Below, in pieces: positions 39,505 through 50,372 of a stretch of DNA of 64,000 nt (position 1 is its first letter; each line of letters begins with the position of its first letter). The translations under genes and the position numbers were made by a program. Origin of the DNA: Microbulbifer variabilis ATCC 700307 (lineage in GTDB: Bacteria > Pseudomonadota > Gammaproteobacteria > Pseudomonadales > Cellvibrionaceae); assembly GCF_000380565.1 (NCBI RefSeq), contig NZ_AQYJ01000019.1, positions 20,024 to 84,023 of the forward strand, in the 5' to 3' direction. Under the pieces are notes generated by a model. That model searched no databases, was not told where the DNA came from, and saw only the letters and a list, made by a program, of their open reading frames with translations.

Positions 39505-40914
39505 TTAACTTTCAAGTCCGAGCTTTTTTAAACGATAGCGTAGGGATCTAAAGCTAATACCGAGTTTTTTTGCAGCAGCAGTCCGGTTCCAGCGAGTTTT
39601 CATCAAAGCTGTTTCAATAGCCTCTTTTTCAATGTTTTGAAGAAACTCATCTAGAGATGAGTAAAGACTAGGATTAAAGTATCCTGCGTTTTGAGGGGGG
39701 GCTGAGTTTTTAGGCGTCTCTAAATTGGCAGTGAAACCTTCATCTTTAGAGGCTTTTTTATCGTGTTCTAGGAATAAGTCACGGCTACAGATTTCCTGTT
39801 CATCACATAGTGCAAAAGCCCGCTCCAAGATATTTTCCAGTTGACGAACATTCCCAGGGAAGGTGTAACTCTGTAATAAAGCTATTGCTTCAGGGGCTAC
39901 TTTTGGTTGGCGGATTCCAGAATCACTAGCAATGCGCTGCATTGTTACGTCTACTAGTAGCGGGATATCTTCTAAATGTTCTCTCAGGGGTGGTGTTGAG
40001 ATTTCAATTACATTGATGCGATAGTATAAGTCGTTACGAAATCTTCCTTCATTGACTTCTTTGCCAAGGTCTTTATGAGTTGCACTGAGAATACGTACAT
40101 CAATGGGAACTTCCTGGTTTGCACCAATAGGTCGAATGCGCTTTTCTTGTATCGCGCGCAATAGTTTGACCTGCATTTCAAGTGGTAAGTCTGCAACCTC
40201 ATCTAAAAACAAAGTACCACCTTGAGCACTTTGTAGTAGACCTAATTTATCTTTATGGGCTCCGGTGAAGCTGCCCTTCTTATGACCGAAAAACTCGCTC
40301 TCCATCAATTCTTTAGGTACAGCGCCACAGTTGATGGGTACAAACGGCTTATCTGCTCGAGCTCCTTGGGCATGAATTGCACGAGCAACCAGCTCTTTAC
40401 CAGAACCAGATTCGCCACTGATGTAGACCGGTGCATCGCTACGAGCTACTTTAGCGATTTGCTCTCGTAGTCTACGCATATTCTCAGCTTCACCCAAAAG
40501 CAAGTGCTCGCTGACGTTATTTTGATTGGTGTTTCGTACCTGGTCCTGATTCAGTCGTAGGGCCAGTTGGGCGAGGTTACGCAGTCGTTCAAGGTCTACG
40601 GGCTTACTGACAAAGTCGAATGCCCCGAGTTTTAGTGCCTTGATTGCAGTATCCATGTTGCCATGTGCGGTGATAACGGCTACGGGCAATTCGCAGTGTA
40701 TCCCAGTTTGAATATGCTCAACCAACTGTAGACCGTCACCGTCAGGTAGGCGAAGGTCTGTAAGGCAAAAATCGTAACGATTTTCTGTAAGTAATTTCTT
40801 TGCTTGCACGAGATTGGCTGCGGTATGGCAGTCCACGTTCATGCGCTGCAAAGTGAGGGTGAGCAGCTTGCAAATATCCGGTTCGTCATCGACAACCAGG
40901 GCCAGAGGTAGCAT
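39505..40914 (-). CDS. pilR: Sigma-54-dependent response regulator PilR
   Basis: A 469-residue NtrC-family regulator. Receiver domain about 1-120 (phosphoacceptor Asp in FCLTDLRLPDGDG), AAA+ domain about 145-375 with Walker A GESGSGKELVARAIH, sigma-54 contact loop KKGSFTGAHKDK (GSFTGA in place of GAFTGA) and LFLDEVAD, and a C-terminal Fis-type helix-turn-helix (NRTAAAKKLGISFRSLRYRLKKLGL). It activates pilin transcription with sigma-54. The frame extends to 41034, but ATG at 40914 gives MLPLALVVDDEPDIC and has AGGGA before it. Confidence 0.92.
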   Translation of the reverse strand: MLPLALVVDDEPDICKLLTLTLQRMNVDCHTAANLVQAKKLLTENRYDFCLTDLRLPDGDGLQLVEHIQTGIHCELPVAVITAHGNMDTAIKALKLGAFDFVSKPVDLERLRNLAQLALRLNQDQVRNTNQNNVSEHLLLGEAENMRRLREQIAKVARSDAPVYISGESGSGKELVARAIHAQGARADKPFVPINCGAVPKELMESEFFGHKKGSFTGAHKDKLGLLQSAQGGTLFLDEVADLPLEMQVKLLRAIQEKRIRPIGANQEVPIDVRILSATHKDLGKEVNEGRFRNDLYYRINVIEISTPPLREHLEDIPLLVDVTMQRIASDSGIRQPKVAPEAIALLQSYTFPGNVRQLENILERAFALCDEQEICSRDLFLEHDKKASKDEGFTANLETPKNSAPPQNAGYFNPSLYSSLDEFLQNIEKEAIETALMKTRWNRTAAAKKLGISFRSLRYRLKKLGLES

Positions 40915-41045
40915 CAATTCCCTGTCTTTTCTTGTTTTGTTGATATTAGAGGCAAGGGCGCCGGTTCTGATTATGGCAGAAATTCTTTGCGAATAATCGT
41001 CGAAACTTTGGGAAAAAATTCTGAGTAAGATCAAGTCACACTTAT

Positions 41046-42626
41046 TTAGTGAGCAAATTCAACTCTAAAGCAGCTCTTGTCGTCATCGCTGCGGCAATGA
41101 TACAAGCTCGCCTTATTTGTCTCACACAGTTCTTTCGCAATATATAGTCCCAGTCCACTACCACCACTACCGTTGGTGAAGAATGGCTCGTAAATCTTTG
41201 ATTTATGTTCTTCGGGCACACCTGGGCCACTGTCCTTAACATCTATTTGGGTACAGGCACGTTCTTGGTTGTATTGAGCACTGACTACTGCGAATCGCTT
41301 GCCGGTGGCTATTTGGGAGTGGTGAAGGGCATTATCTGTGAGGTTGGTCATCACCTGAGTAAGTTGAGCCGCGTCAAACCGCGCTGAAAGTGCTTGCTCA
41401 GGAAGCTCCAGCTGTACTTGGTCTCCACTTTTGGTACCGGCACTAAAGTCCTGGATAAACTGTTGCAACCAGGTAGCCAAGTTATGTTCTTGCGGTGCCC
41501 CTGCTTGCCTGCGTGATAGCTGCATTACATTTTCGATGATTTGGTTTACTCGCTGACTTTGCCGGCAAATGATGTCGGTCAGATAATGGTCCTCTTCGCG
41601 CAATTGTGGGGACTCTGATAGCAACTGTGCTGCATGGCTGATGGCGGAGAGGGGGTTGCGCACCTCGTGAGCGATAGAAGCTGTAAGGTGTCCTAGAGAA
41701 GCGAGTTTGAGTTTTTGGGCAGCCTCGGCCAATTTGCGGTTGTCTTCAACGAATACCAGCGTACTGCAACCGCTGTCATGCTGAAGGTTGGTAAAATTGA
41801 GTTGTACTTCATTACCAGTTTCTGACTGCAGTAAAGTGCTACTGGTACTGCCATTGTTACGCCAGTCTCGGATCGCTTGGCGTAATGCATCAGATTTTTC
41901 CTTCTCTGAATGTAGGTGGCAGCCCAAAAGTTGACGTGCAGCCCTGTTAATAAGTTCGGGTTGGCTGGTGGGGCCCATCACCAGCACCCCTGTCCCCATG
42001 CGTTCGATAATCTGTTGTGCCAGCCGTTGCAGGTGTGCTGCTTGTCGGCTTTGCTGATCAGCGCGCAGATTGGCACTGCGTATGCGCGCGGAGAGATATT
42101 GGAGTGCGCTAACAGTCGCAAAAAGCAGTATGCCGAGGCCTCCCGCGGCGACAATATCTTTGGTTGTGCCTTGCCCGGACATTAGGTTGTAGAGTTGTAA
42201 ACCCAATACCCCTAGGCTGGCGATTGCGGCGAAGAAGGCGCTCATTCGGCGGTCGAGAAGAATAGAGCCGATGGAGCAATTAACGAGTAGTAGATAACCG
42301 AGACCGGAGCTGAGACCGCCACTGGCCTCGATGAGCAACAAAAATACCAGGATATCGCAGCCAAGGATCATCTCAATCTGACCGACCCCTACTTGATAGG
42401 CTTTCTGACGTAAGAAGACCAGCCAGCTGAAGTTGAGAAGGGTGTAGATCGCTATTGTGTAAAGAAATAGGCCTGGCAGATGAGCACCCAGCGCTCCGGC
42501 GCCAATATCAGAGTAGAAAACCCCCAGCAGCACAAGTGCAATTGCCAGGCGATAAATAGCGCAGATACGCAATAGCTCATGGTGCTGGAGGGTGAGAGTA
42601 TTGCTGACGGAGGAGGGACTACTCAA
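41046..42626 (-). CDS. pilS: Sensor histidine kinase PilS
   Basis: A 526-residue kinase with about six membrane helices in residues 20-190, a PAS-like region, HisKA with SIAHEVRNPLSAIS near 328 and HATPase with NLTDNALHHS and GSGGSGLGLYIAKEL near 500. It pairs with PilR, 131 bases downstream on the same strand, to control pilin expression; in P. aeruginosa it senses pilin in the membrane. TTG start at 42624-42626 with GGGAA about eight bases upstream; no earlier ATG is in frame. Divergent from nadE. Confidence 0.92.
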   Translation of the reverse strand: MSSPSSVSNTLTLQHHELLRICAIYRLAIALVLLGVFYSDIGAGALGAHLPGLFLYTIAIYTLLNFSWLVFLRQKAYQVGVGQIEMILGCDILVFLLLIEASGGLSSGLGYLLLVNCSIGSILLDRRMSAFFAAIASLGVLGLQLYNLMSGQGTTKDIVAAGGLGILLFATVSALQYLSARIRSANLRADQQSRQAAHLQRLAQQIIERMGTGVLVMGPTSQPELINRAARQLLGCHLHSEKEKSDALRQAIRDWRNNGSTSSTLLQSETGNEVQLNFTNLQHDSGCSTLVFVEDNRKLAEAAQKLKLASLGHLTASIAHEVRNPLSAISHAAQLLSESPQLREEDHYLTDIICRQSQRVNQIIENVMQLSRRQAGAPQEHNLATWLQQFIQDFSAGTKSGDQVQLELPEQALSARFDAAQLTQVMTNLTDNALHHSQIATGKRFAVVSAQYNQERACTQIDVKDSGPGVPEEHKSKIYEPFFTNGSGGSGLGLYIAKELCETNKASLYHCRSDDDKSCFRVEFAH

Positions 42627-42718
42627 AGTGATTTCCCGGTATTGTTGTTGTGTTGAGCCGCTGCTGTTGCTCCGCTACAGAGGTTACAATGGCGGCCTGT
42701 ATTGTCCGAGGTTTAATA

Positions 42719-44347
42719 ATGTCTACTTTGCAGCTAGTGCTGGCACAAATCAATTCTCTCGTAGGGGATATTCCCGGCAACACCGCAAATGTGATTGAGG
42801 TGGCACGTAAGGCTCATCGAGAGCTTGGGGCCGATCTGGTCCTATTTCCGGAGCTGACCTTATGCGGCTATTCACCAGAGGATTTACTTCTGCGCCCCAG
42901 CATGCAGATACGCATTGAGGCTGCGCTGGAACAACTGAAAACGGCCCAGCTGCCCTGTGCCATCTTGGTAGGTTATCCGCGATACCGGGATGGAAAGATA
43001 TTTAATATGGCGGGCCTGGTTAGTCAGGGCGAAATTGTTGCGGAATATGCCAAGCAAAAGTTACCCAACTACCAAGTATTTGATGAGAAACGCTATTTCA
43101 CCAAGGGCGATAAGCCATGTGTCGTTGAAATTGAGGGTATACCTGTTGGGGTCAGTATCTGTGAGGATATTTGGCACCCTGAACCGATTCAGCAGGCTGT
43201 TGAGGCAGGTGCAAAAGTGATGCTGAATATCAATGCGTCTCCTTTTCATCGTGGCAAAGCCCAGCAACGCTTGGAGTTGCTTTCCAAACAGGCGCGTGTG
43301 GCGCAGGTCCCAATCGTATACGTGAACTGGTGCGGTGGCCAGGATGAACTGGTGTTTGATGGTGGCTCAATAGCTATAGATTGTCGGGGAGAAGTCTGCG
43401 CCAGGGCTGAGGAGTTTGCGGAGCAGCTATTGCCGGTGTCGGTCTCCGAACAAAGTGGAAGGGTTACATTACTACCAGGAGATAATGCCCCCCCCCTGGA
43501 TGATCTGGCAGCAGTCTATCAGGCCTTGGTACTTGGAGTGCGGGATTACGTCAATAAAAATGGCTTTAATGGCGTGGTACTGGGGCTCTCGGGGGGGATT
43601 GATTCAGCGCTGACTCTGGCGGTGGCAGTGGATGCCTTAGGTAAAGAGCGAGTGGAAGCGGTTATGATGCCTTTCCATTACACTTCTGATCTCAGTAAGA
43701 ATGATGCTGCCGATCAGGCCCAGCGCCTTGGGGTGCATTACCGAGAGATCGGTATTGAGCCTATTTTCGACGCGTTTATGGGGGCTTTATCGGAAGAGTT
43801 TGCCGGTAGTGAGAGAGATACCACGGAGGAAAACCTGCAGGCTCGCTCCCGCGGTGTGCTGCTGATGGCCATTTCCAATAAGAAGGGAGCCATGGTGCTG
43901 ACTACCGGCAATAAGAGTGAGATGGCCGTTGGGTATGCGACGCTGTATGGCGATATGGTTGGGGGCTTTAATGCTCTGAAAGACGTGCCCAAGGTGCTGG
44001 TATTTGAGCTTTCTCGCTATCGAAATACGGTATCAGAGGTGATACCAGAGACAGTGATCACGCGCCCACCCAGTGCAGAGCTGGCACCAGATCAGATAGA
44101 CTCAGACAGCCTACCTCCTTATGAAGTCCTGGATCAGATTCTCAATCTGTATGTCGATCAGGATTTCAGTGCTGAGGAAATCATCCGTCGTGGTTTCCAA
44201 CGGAGTGAAGTTGAGCGGGTTGTGCGCCTTGTAGCACGCAATGAGTACAAGCGCCGTCAGGCTGCTGTGGGGGTACGGATCTCGGAGCGAGGCTTTGGGC
44301 GGGATCGTCGCTATCCAATCACGAATGGCTGGAAGGCCGGCGAATAA
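42719..44347 (+). CDS. nadE: Glutamine-dependent NAD synthetase
   Basis: A 542-residue two-domain NadE. The N-terminal glutaminase of the nitrilase family has Glu 45 (FPELTLCGYSPEDLL), Lys 114 and Cys 148 (CEDIWHP). The C-terminal ammonia-dependent synthetase has the PP-loop GLSGGIDSALTL near 290. It converts nicotinate adenine dinucleotide to NAD in the last step of NAD synthesis. The frame extends upstream to 42650, but ATG at 42719 has GAGG seven bases before it and gives the usual N-terminus. Its insertion between pilS and bamD differs from the Pseudomonas order as I recall it. Confidence 0.95.
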   Translation: MSTLQLVLAQINSLVGDIPGNTANVIEVARKAHRELGADLVLFPELTLCGYSPEDLLLRPSMQIRIEAALEQLKTAQLPCAILVGYPRYRDGKIFNMAGLVSQGEIVAEYAKQKLPNYQVFDEKRYFTKGDKPCVVEIEGIPVGVSICEDIWHPEPIQQAVEAGAKVMLNINASPFHRGKAQQRLELLSKQARVAQVPIVYVNWCGGQDELVFDGGSIAIDCRGEVCARAEEFAEQLLPVSVSEQSGRVTLLPGDNAPPLDDLAAVYQALVLGVRDYVNKNGFNGVVLGLSGGIDSALTLAVAVDALGKERVEAVMMPFHYTSDLSKNDAADQAQRLGVHYREIGIEPIFDAFMGALSEEFAGSERDTTEENLQARSRGVLLMAISNKKGAMVLTTGNKSEMAVGYATLYGDMVGGFNALKDVPKVLVFELSRYRNTVSEVIPETVITRPPSAELAPDQIDSDSLPPYEVLDQILNLYVDQDFSAEEIIRRGFQRSEVERVVRLVARNEYKRRQAAVGVRISERGFGRDRRYPITNGWKAGE

Positions 44348-44364
44348 CTTGTTTTAGAAAGTAA

Positions 44365-44386
44365 AACGGCGCCGATTGGCGCCGTT
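44365..44386. terminator. Bidirectional terminator between nadE and bamD
   Basis: Stem AACGGCGCC, loop GATT, stem GGCGCCGTT. On the minus strand it is followed by TTTACTTTC, so it mainly serves bamD; on the plus strand by CTTAG. Confidence 0.75.
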
Positions 44387-44404
44387 CTTAGTTGTGGAGC
44401 ATAC

Positions 44405-45337
44405 CTACAGCAGCTCTGGAGGTAGGGGGGCCTCTCCACGATTGTATTCGGGGTTGTACATTTCGCGGCTATCAAAGCCCTCTGGGTCTGATTTCTCGAA
44501 AAGGCCCAGGGTTACCCGATGCACCAAGCTACGGCCACTAGCACCCTTGTAGAAGTTGTAGTTAAAGGAGCCATCTTCATTAAAGGCTGGGTGATCTGGG
44601 TAGTTGTTGCGCATAACGCTCAAGGCGTTGGCCTCTAACTCCGGCATCTCCATGAGGTTATACCCCTGTACCATCACCGCAAGGGCGTCCGGTACCGCAG
44701 GGGTCTGCTGGAAGTTTTCCACTACATAGCGGCCGCGGTTGGCGGCTGCGAGGTAGGCTCCACGCTTGAAATAATAGTTGGCTACATGGATTTCATAGCG
44801 AGCCAGCAGATTGCGCAGATGAATCATGCGTTTTTGCGCATCTGCGGCGTAGCGGCTCTCCGGATAACGGGCCATCAGCTGTGAGAAATAGGCGAAGGAC
44901 TCACGTGCAGAGCCGGGGTCGCGGTTGGTCAGGTCTGTCGGCATAAAGCGCTCGAACAGTCCGGTGCCCTCGGTAAAGGAAGATAGCCCCTTCATATAGT
45001 AGGCGTAATCGACATTGCGATGCTGGGGATGAAGGCGGATAAAGCGATCTGCGGCGGCGATAGCCGCATCGTTCTCATAATTGCGGTAGTAGGCGTAGAT
45101 TAGCTCCAACTGGGCCTGTTCCGCATAGTTGCCGAAAGGGAAGTTATCTTCCAGGGCGCGCAGGTTCTTGATCGCCAGGTCCCACTGGCTGGTGCGCAGC
45201 TGCCGTTGCGCTGCCTCGTAGAAGGCCTGCTCTGTACGGTTGCCGCTGGGCAGGCCCTCTTCTGAGTCGTCAGTGCTGGCGCAGGCAACCAATATTGCGG
45301 ACACCAAGGCCAGCCACAGCATTTTCCAGGTCTGCAT
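44405..45337 (-). CDS. bamD: Outer membrane assembly lipoprotein BamD
   Basis: A 310-residue lipoprotein. Signal peptide with lipobox LVAC near residue 19 (cleaved by LspA), then TPR repeats: [71 protein letters not shown], typical of BamD/ComL. BamD is an essential part of the BAM complex inserting beta-barrels in the outer membrane. It is somewhat longer than the E. coli protein (245). The frame starts at 45355; ATG at 45337 has AAGGG before it and gives a normal lipoprotein signal. Divergent from rluD. Confidence 0.95.
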   Translation of the reverse strand: MQTWKMLWLALVSAILVACASTDDSEEGLPSGNRTEQAFYEAAQRQLRTSQWDLAIKNLRALEDNFPFGNYAEQAQLELIYAYYRNYENDAAIAAADRFIRLHPQHRNVDYAYYMKGLSSFTEGTGLFERFMPTDLTNRDPGSARESFAYFSQLMARYPESRYAADAQKRMIHLRNLLARYEIHVANYYFKRGAYLAAANRGRYVVENFQQTPAVPDALAVMVQGYNLMEMPELEANALSVMRNNYPDHPAFNEDGSFNYNFYKGASGRSLVHRVTLGLFEKSDPEGFDSREMYNPEYNRGEAPLPPELL

Positions 45338-45455
45338 AGCCCTTCGCTCTATCATTCTTACACTCTACCTTATTAAACTACCCGCCAAGATTAATCTGGC
45401 GCGTCGGACATTTAACCACAGTCGCGGTGCTGCCCAAAGTATTTGCAATTGTTTA

Positions 45456-46409
45456 ATGAATGACCACCTAAACCTCGATATTGAAGTTCCGGCCAATTTG
45501 GCTGGTCGAAGATTAGACCAGATAGCAGCCGAATTAATTCCCGATTACTCCCGTGCGCGTTTGCAATCTTGGATTAAGGGCGGTCAACTCACCGTAAATG
45601 GTGCCCCTGCCAAGCCCAAGGATAAGCTATTTGGCGGTGAGCGGCTTAGTCTTCACGCTGAACTTGAGGTTCAAGGCGCCTGGAGCGCCGAACCCATGGA
45701 TCTGAGCATTGTTTATGAAGATGACAGCCTTATGGTCATCAATAAGCCTGCAGGGATGGTAGTACATCCGGCTGCCGGAAATCCCGATGGCACCCTGTTA
45801 AACGGTCTTTTGCATCACTGTCCCTCTCAGGAGAGGATTCCCCGGGCGGGGATCGTGCATCGTCTCGACAAGGACACTAGTGGCTTGATGGTCGTGGCCA
45901 AGACCCTGTTGGCGCAAGCTAGCCTTGTAGACCAGCTAAAACAAAGAACGGTCAGTCGTCAATATGATGCTTTGGTGCAAGGAATAATTACCGGTGCGGG
46001 GCGTGTCGATGCTGCAATAGGACGCCACCGGCAAAACCGCCTGAAAATGGCTGTGCTGGACTTTGGTGGCAAGGAGGCCATTACCCATTACCAAATTCAG
46101 CAACGTTTCCGGGTGCATACACTATTGCGTTGCAAGCTGGAAACTGGACGCACCCATCAAATCCGGGTGCATATGGCTCATATTCGTCACCCACTGGTGG
46201 GTGACCCGCTATATGGGGGTAGGCCAAAGTTGCCACCAGAGGCGCCCACTGAGCTGATTGGCGCCTTACAGGGCTTTCCCCGACAGGCCCTGCACGCGGC
46301 GGAGCTCGCACTCATCCATCCCCAGTCGGGTGAGGAAATGCACTGGCGCGCCTCTATGCCTGAGGATATGCTGGCCCTACTCGACCTACTTGAACAGAAT
46401 ACTTACTAG
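45456..46409 (+). CDS. rluD: 23S rRNA pseudouridine synthase RluD
   Basis: A 317-residue RluD. N-terminal S4-like domain (RLDQIAAELIPDYSRARLQSWI) and C-terminal pseudouridine synthase with catalytic Asp in HRLDKDTSGLMVVAKT near 139 and HQIRVHMAHIRHPLVGDPLYG near 230. It modifies 23S rRNA helix 69 (1911, 1915, 1917 in E. coli). A very long upstream extension of the frame (to 45240) overlaps bamD and is not used; ATG 45456 fits the family N-terminus. Followed by pgeF. Confidence 0.95.
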   Translation: MNDHLNLDIEVPANLAGRRLDQIAAELIPDYSRARLQSWIKGGQLTVNGAPAKPKDKLFGGERLSLHAELEVQGAWSAEPMDLSIVYEDDSLMVINKPAGMVVHPAAGNPDGTLLNGLLHHCPSQERIPRAGIVHRLDKDTSGLMVVAKTLLAQASLVDQLKQRTVSRQYDALVQGIITGAGRVDAAIGRHRQNRLKMAVLDFGGKEAITHYQIQQRFRVHTLLRCKLETGRTHQIRVHMAHIRHPLVGDPLYGGRPKLPPEAPTELIGALQGFPRQALHAAELALIHPQSGEEMHWRASMPEDMLALLDLLEQNTY

Positions 46410-46493
46410 GTCAGTAGCAGCACAAACTTCCACTAGAAAAGGAGTCGGGGCCTTAGAGTTCGGCTCCTATTGCCCAGGCAGAGCAGATATACC

Positions 46494-47261
46494 ATGTCCA
46501 GTGATCATTACCTGAGTCCAGTATGGCCGGCCCCTGCCAGGGTGAGAGCATTCTCTACCTTGCGATCAGGTGGGTACAGTTCGGGGCCCCATACCTCTTT
46601 TAATCTTGCAGCGCATGTTGGTGACAGTGAGTCAGCAGTTTTGGCTAACCGCGGGCTACTGTGTGATCAGCTGGAGTTGCCGGGTGAACCACAATGGCTT
46701 GAACAAATCCACAGCGACAGGGTGGTAGACGCTCAGGGGGATGGGCTTGTGCGGACTGCCGATGCCAGCTTTAGCCTGAAAAGTGAAATTGTTTGTGCGG
46801 TGCTCACCGCCGACTGCCTTCCCGTACTTATCTGTGACAAAGCAGGCACCCGAGTGGCAGCGGCCCATGCAGGTTGGCGCGGGCTGGCTGGGGGCATTTT
46901 ACGCAATACGATAACTGCCTTAGATTGCGATCCCGCAGAGCTATTGGTGTGGCTGGGGCCTGCGATTGGTCCTGAGGCCTTTGAGACTGGGGTGGATGTC
47001 CTGGAGGCCTTTTTTGAAAATGCCCAGGGTGGTGAGCATACCGAGGCTATTGCCCGCTGCTTTCAACCTCATGTAAAAAAGCCATTACATTTTCTTGCGG
47101 ATATTTATGGTTTGGCTCGGGCTGAGCTAAAGGGGCTTGGTGTCGGGCATATCTACGGTGGTGAGCGCTGCACGGTGAAAGAACCTGAATACTTCTATTC
47201 CTATCGTAGGGAGAAGACTACCGGGCGTATGGCCTCACTAATCTGGCTGGCGGATAATTAA
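46494..47261 (+). CDS. pgeF: Peptidoglycan editing factor PgeF (YfiH/laccase-domain family)
   Basis: A 255-residue DUF152-type protein: AFSTLRSGGYSSGPHTSFNL, HSDRVV, LTADCLPVLI and AAAHAGWRGLAGGIL contain the conserved His/Cys metal ligands. In E. coli it prevents wrong amino acids being kept in peptidoglycan stem peptides; the family has also been described as purine nucleoside phosphorylase/adenosine deaminase. Start at ATG 46494 rather than the upstream TTG. Downstream of rluD, as in many gammaproteobacteria. Confidence 0.93.
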   Translation: MSSDHYLSPVWPAPARVRAFSTLRSGGYSSGPHTSFNLAAHVGDSESAVLANRGLLCDQLELPGEPQWLEQIHSDRVVDAQGDGLVRTADASFSLKSEIVCAVLTADCLPVLICDKAGTRVAAAHAGWRGLAGGILRNTITALDCDPAELLVWLGPAIGPEAFETGVDVLEAFFENAQGGEHTEAIARCFQPHVKKPLHFLADIYGLARAELKGLGVGHIYGGERCTVKEPEYFYSYRREKTTGRMASLIWLADN

Positions 47262-47423
47262 TGCTGCTCATAACCTAAGGTGCAGCTAATTATTGGGCTG
47301 GCTAATATGAGGGTGCGCTTGGTTCTTTTCAAGGGGTACCGACTGACAAATGCCGAGCTTACAAAGAAATAATTACTCCCCCTTAGGAAATTAATCGAAA
47401 CTTCTTGCTGTTTGATTTAAATC

Positions 47424-47450
47424 ATTGAAAACCTTTCCCTCGCCCCTATT
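47424..47450 (+). promoter_or_regulatory. Heat-shock (sigma-32) promoter of clpB
   Basis: ATTGAAA as -35 (consensus CTTGAAA), a 12-base spacer, and CCCCTATT as -10 (consensus CCCCATNT). It lies 92 bases upstream of the clpB start, in line with ClpB being a sigma-32-controlled heat-shock protein. Confidence 0.8.
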
Positions 47451-47542
47451 TTAATAGCCAACACTACACTGAATGCGTAACGCCAACCGGGCGTTATTGA
47501 CGCAAAGCTATATAAGATCCCTAAGTAGGAGAGGTTGTATTC

Positions 47543-50146
47543 ATGCGAATTGATCGGATGACAAACCCACTGCAAGCAGCTTTTGCTGATGCACAATCCA
47601 TGGCTGTGGGACGGGACCACAACCAGATTTATCCGGAACATTTAATTCTTGCACTACTCAACCAGAATAATGGCAGTGTCCCGGCATTTTTATCCCAGGC
47701 CGGTTTTAACTTAAATGGCCTGCGCAATGACTTGGCCAAGAGACTAGATAATCTGCCAACTATCAGCTCCCCAACTGGGGATGTGGGCATGTCTCAGGAA
47801 CTGATGCGCCTGATGAACCTAACCGATAAAAAGGCGCAACAAAATGGCGATACATTTATATCCAGTGAAACGGTCTTACTTGCAGCTTTCGACTCCGCTG
47901 CAGGGGAAATTTCTAAAATTCTCAATGCTAATGGCGACAAGAAACAGTTAGAGGCGGCAATTCAGAAAGTGCGCGGCGATGAAAAAGTGGATGATCCCAA
48001 TGCGGAGGAGGCGCGCCAAGCGCTGGATAAATATACTCTCGACCTGACGGAGCGTGCACTGGCTGGCAAGCTTGATCCAGTAATTGGGCGCGATGATGAA
48101 ATTCGTCGAACTATCCAGGTGTTACAGCGCCGCACCAAGAACAACCCGGTATTGATTGGTGAGCCTGGAGTAGGGAAAACGGCCATTGTGGAGGGGCTTG
48201 CACAGCGTATTGTAAATGGCGAAGTACCTGAGGGCCTGAAGGACAAGCGCCTGCTTTCCCTGGACTTGGGTGCACTGCTTGCGGGAGCCAAATTTCGCGG
48301 GGAGTTTGAGGAACGCCTCAAGGCCGTCCTGAATGAGCTATCCAAGCAGGAAGGGCGTATTATTTTATTTATTGATGAGTTGCACACCATGGTTGGCGCT
48401 GGAAAGGCAGAGGGCGCCATGGATGCCGGTAATATGCTCAAGCCGGCACTGGCTCGTGGTGAGCTGCATTGTGTCGGCGCCACCACCCTGGATGAATACC
48501 GTCAATACATTGAAAAAGATGCGGCGCTTGAGCGCCGTTTCCAGAAAGTATTGGTGGATGAGCCTACAGAGGAAGATACCATTGCAATTCTTCGTGGCCT
48601 GAAAGAACGCTATGAGGTGCATCATGGTGTCGATATTACTGACTCTGCAATTATTGCCGCGACCAAATTATCCCAGCGCTATATCACCGATCGCCAGTTA
48701 CCAGACAAGGCGATCGATTTAATAGATGAAGCGGCAAGTCGTATACGTATGGAAATTGATTCCAAGCCGGAGGCGATGGATAAGCTTGAGCGCCGTCTGA
48801 TCCAGCTTAAGATTGAGCGTGAGGCGGTCAAAAAAGACAAGGGCGATGAGGCCACTAAAAAGCGCCTGGCAAAGCTGGAGGAAGAAATTCTTCAACTGGA
48901 GAAAGAATACTCCGACTTGGAGGAGGTGTGGAAAGCGGAAAAAGCCCAGCTCGCAGGTAGTCACGACCTTAAGGAAAAGCTAGAGCAGGCCAAGCTGGAT
49001 ATGGAGTCTGCACGACGTGCCGGTGATTTAACGCGTATGTCGGAATTGCAGTACGGCGTGATTCCACAACTTGAACAACAGCTAAAGTCTGCTGCTACCC
49101 ATGAGGCAGCAGAAGAGCCGCGCCTGCTACGCAACCGGGTTACCGATGAAGAAGTGGCTGAAGTGGTTTCACGCTGGACAGGTATTCCAGTTTCGAAAAT
49201 GCTGGAGGGCGAACGGGAAAAACTGTTGCGCATGGAGGATGCGCTGCATAAACGGGTTATTGGACAAGCTGAAGCGGTAGATGCTGTCGCCAATGCGGTT
49301 CGCCGATCCCGCGCGGGCTTGGCGGATCCCAATCGCCCGAATGGTTCCTTCTTGTTCTTAGGGCCTACCGGGGTGGGTAAAACCGAACTCTGTAAAGCGC
49401 TGGCGCAATTTCTATTCGATACAGAGGATGCGATGGTGCGGATTGATATGTCGGAGTTTATGGAGAAACACTCCGTCGCACGCTTGATTGGTGCGCCTCC
49501 AGGTTATGTTGGTTATGAAGAGGGCGGTTATTTAACCGAGGCGGTGCGTCGCAAGCCTTATTCGGTGGTTCTGCTAGACGAGGTGGAGAAGGCTCATCCG
49601 GATGTATTTAATATTCTTCTTCAGGTCCTTGATGATGGTCGCCTGACCGATGGTCAGGGCCGCACTGTGGATTTTCGCAACACTGTGGTGGTGATGACCT
49701 CCAACCTGGGTTCTGACCTAATACAGAAGTATGCAACGGCTGAAAATGGCGACGACCTAGATGCGGAGATTCGCTATCGCCAGATGAAAAATGCAGTGAT
49801 GGAGGTGGTTAGCAATCATTTCCGTCCAGAGTTCATCAACCGTATCGATGAGGTTGTGGTTTTCCACCCTCTCGACAAAGGGGAAGTACGTTCTATTGCG
49901 GAGATTCAGCTGAGGCAACTATGTCGCCGCCTCAGCGAGCGTGACTTGAAGCTGGAGGTATCCGAGGCGCTACTGGATAAACTGGCGGAAGTTGGTTTTG
50001 ACCCGGTTTACGGTGCGCGTCCACTCAAGCGAGCTATCCAGATGTGGCTGGAAAATCCCCTGGCACAGGATGTATTGGCTGGAAAATTTGCGCCCGGTGC
50101 TACCATTCACGCTGATGTTGAGGGTGATAAGGCCGTCTTTCATTAG
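47543..50146 (+). CDS. clpB: Disaggregase ClpB
   Basis: An 867-residue ClpB, full length. N-terminal domain about 1-145, first AAA+ (Walker [15 protein letters not shown] near 206, Walker [10 protein letters not shown]), a coiled-coil M domain (about 400-530) with many Glu/Lys, and second AAA+ ([14 protein letters not shown] near 610, [13 protein letters not shown]). It works with DnaK to extract proteins from aggregates. AGGAGAGG precedes the ATG. Controlled by the sigma-32 promoter upstream. Confidence 0.98.
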   Translation: MRIDRMTNPLQAAFADAQSMAVGRDHNQIYPEHLILALLNQNNGSVPAFLSQAGFNLNGLRNDLAKRLDNLPTISSPTGDVGMSQELMRLMNLTDKKAQQNGDTFISSETVLLAAFDSAAGEISKILNANGDKKQLEAAIQKVRGDEKVDDPNAEEARQALDKYTLDLTERALAGKLDPVIGRDDEIRRTIQVLQRRTKNNPVLIGEPGVGKTAIVEGLAQRIVNGEVPEGLKDKRLLSLDLGALLAGAKFRGEFEERLKAVLNELSKQEGRIILFIDELHTMVGAGKAEGAMDAGNMLKPALARGELHCVGATTLDEYRQYIEKDAALERRFQKVLVDEPTEEDTIAILRGLKERYEVHHGVDITDSAIIAATKLSQRYITDRQLPDKAIDLIDEAASRIRMEIDSKPEAMDKLERRLIQLKIEREAVKKDKGDEATKKRLAKLEEEILQLEKEYSDLEEVWKAEKAQLAGSHDLKEKLEQAKLDMESARRAGDLTRMSELQYGVIPQLEQQLKSAATHEAAEEPRLLRNRVTDEEVAEVVSRWTGIPVSKMLEGEREKLLRMEDALHKRVIGQAEAVDAVANAVRRSRAGLADPNRPNGSFLFLGPTGVGKTELCKALAQFLFDTEDAMVRIDMSEFMEKHSVARLIGAPPGYVGYEEGGYLTEAVRRKPYSVVLLDEVEKAHPDVFNILLQVLDDGRLTDGQGRTVDFRNTVVVMTSNLGSDLIQKYATAENGDDLDAEIRYRQMKNAVMEVVSNHFRPEFINRIDEVVVFHPLDKGEVRSIAEIQLRQLCRRLSERDLKLEVSEALLDKLAEVGFDPVYGARPLKRAIQMWLENPLAQDVLAGKFAPGATIHADVEGDKAVFH

Positions 50147-50160
50147 TTATTTGATCGCGA

Positions 50161-50184
50161 TGGCGCCAGCGATATCTGGCGCCA
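50161..50184 (+). terminator. Hairpin after clpB
   Basis: Stem TGGCGCCAG, loop CGATAT, stem CTGGCGCCA, 14 bases after the clpB stop. No T run follows, so it is a terminator-like or stabilising hairpin. Confidence 0.5.
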
Positions 50185-50372
50185 CATACTTACCGTGCAG
50201 CCTGACGTCTTTTCTCCTCTTTAAATTCTCTTAGGCTGTTTTCGCGTGCCATGAGGCGAGGGCCCAGCGGCACTTATCGTATTTTCTTTATAAACTAAAC
50301 TTTGTGGTCCGATAAAGATCGGGGTTGTTCTCGCCTGAATTCTCCTGACTCATCGATCTATGGCATTTTCTG

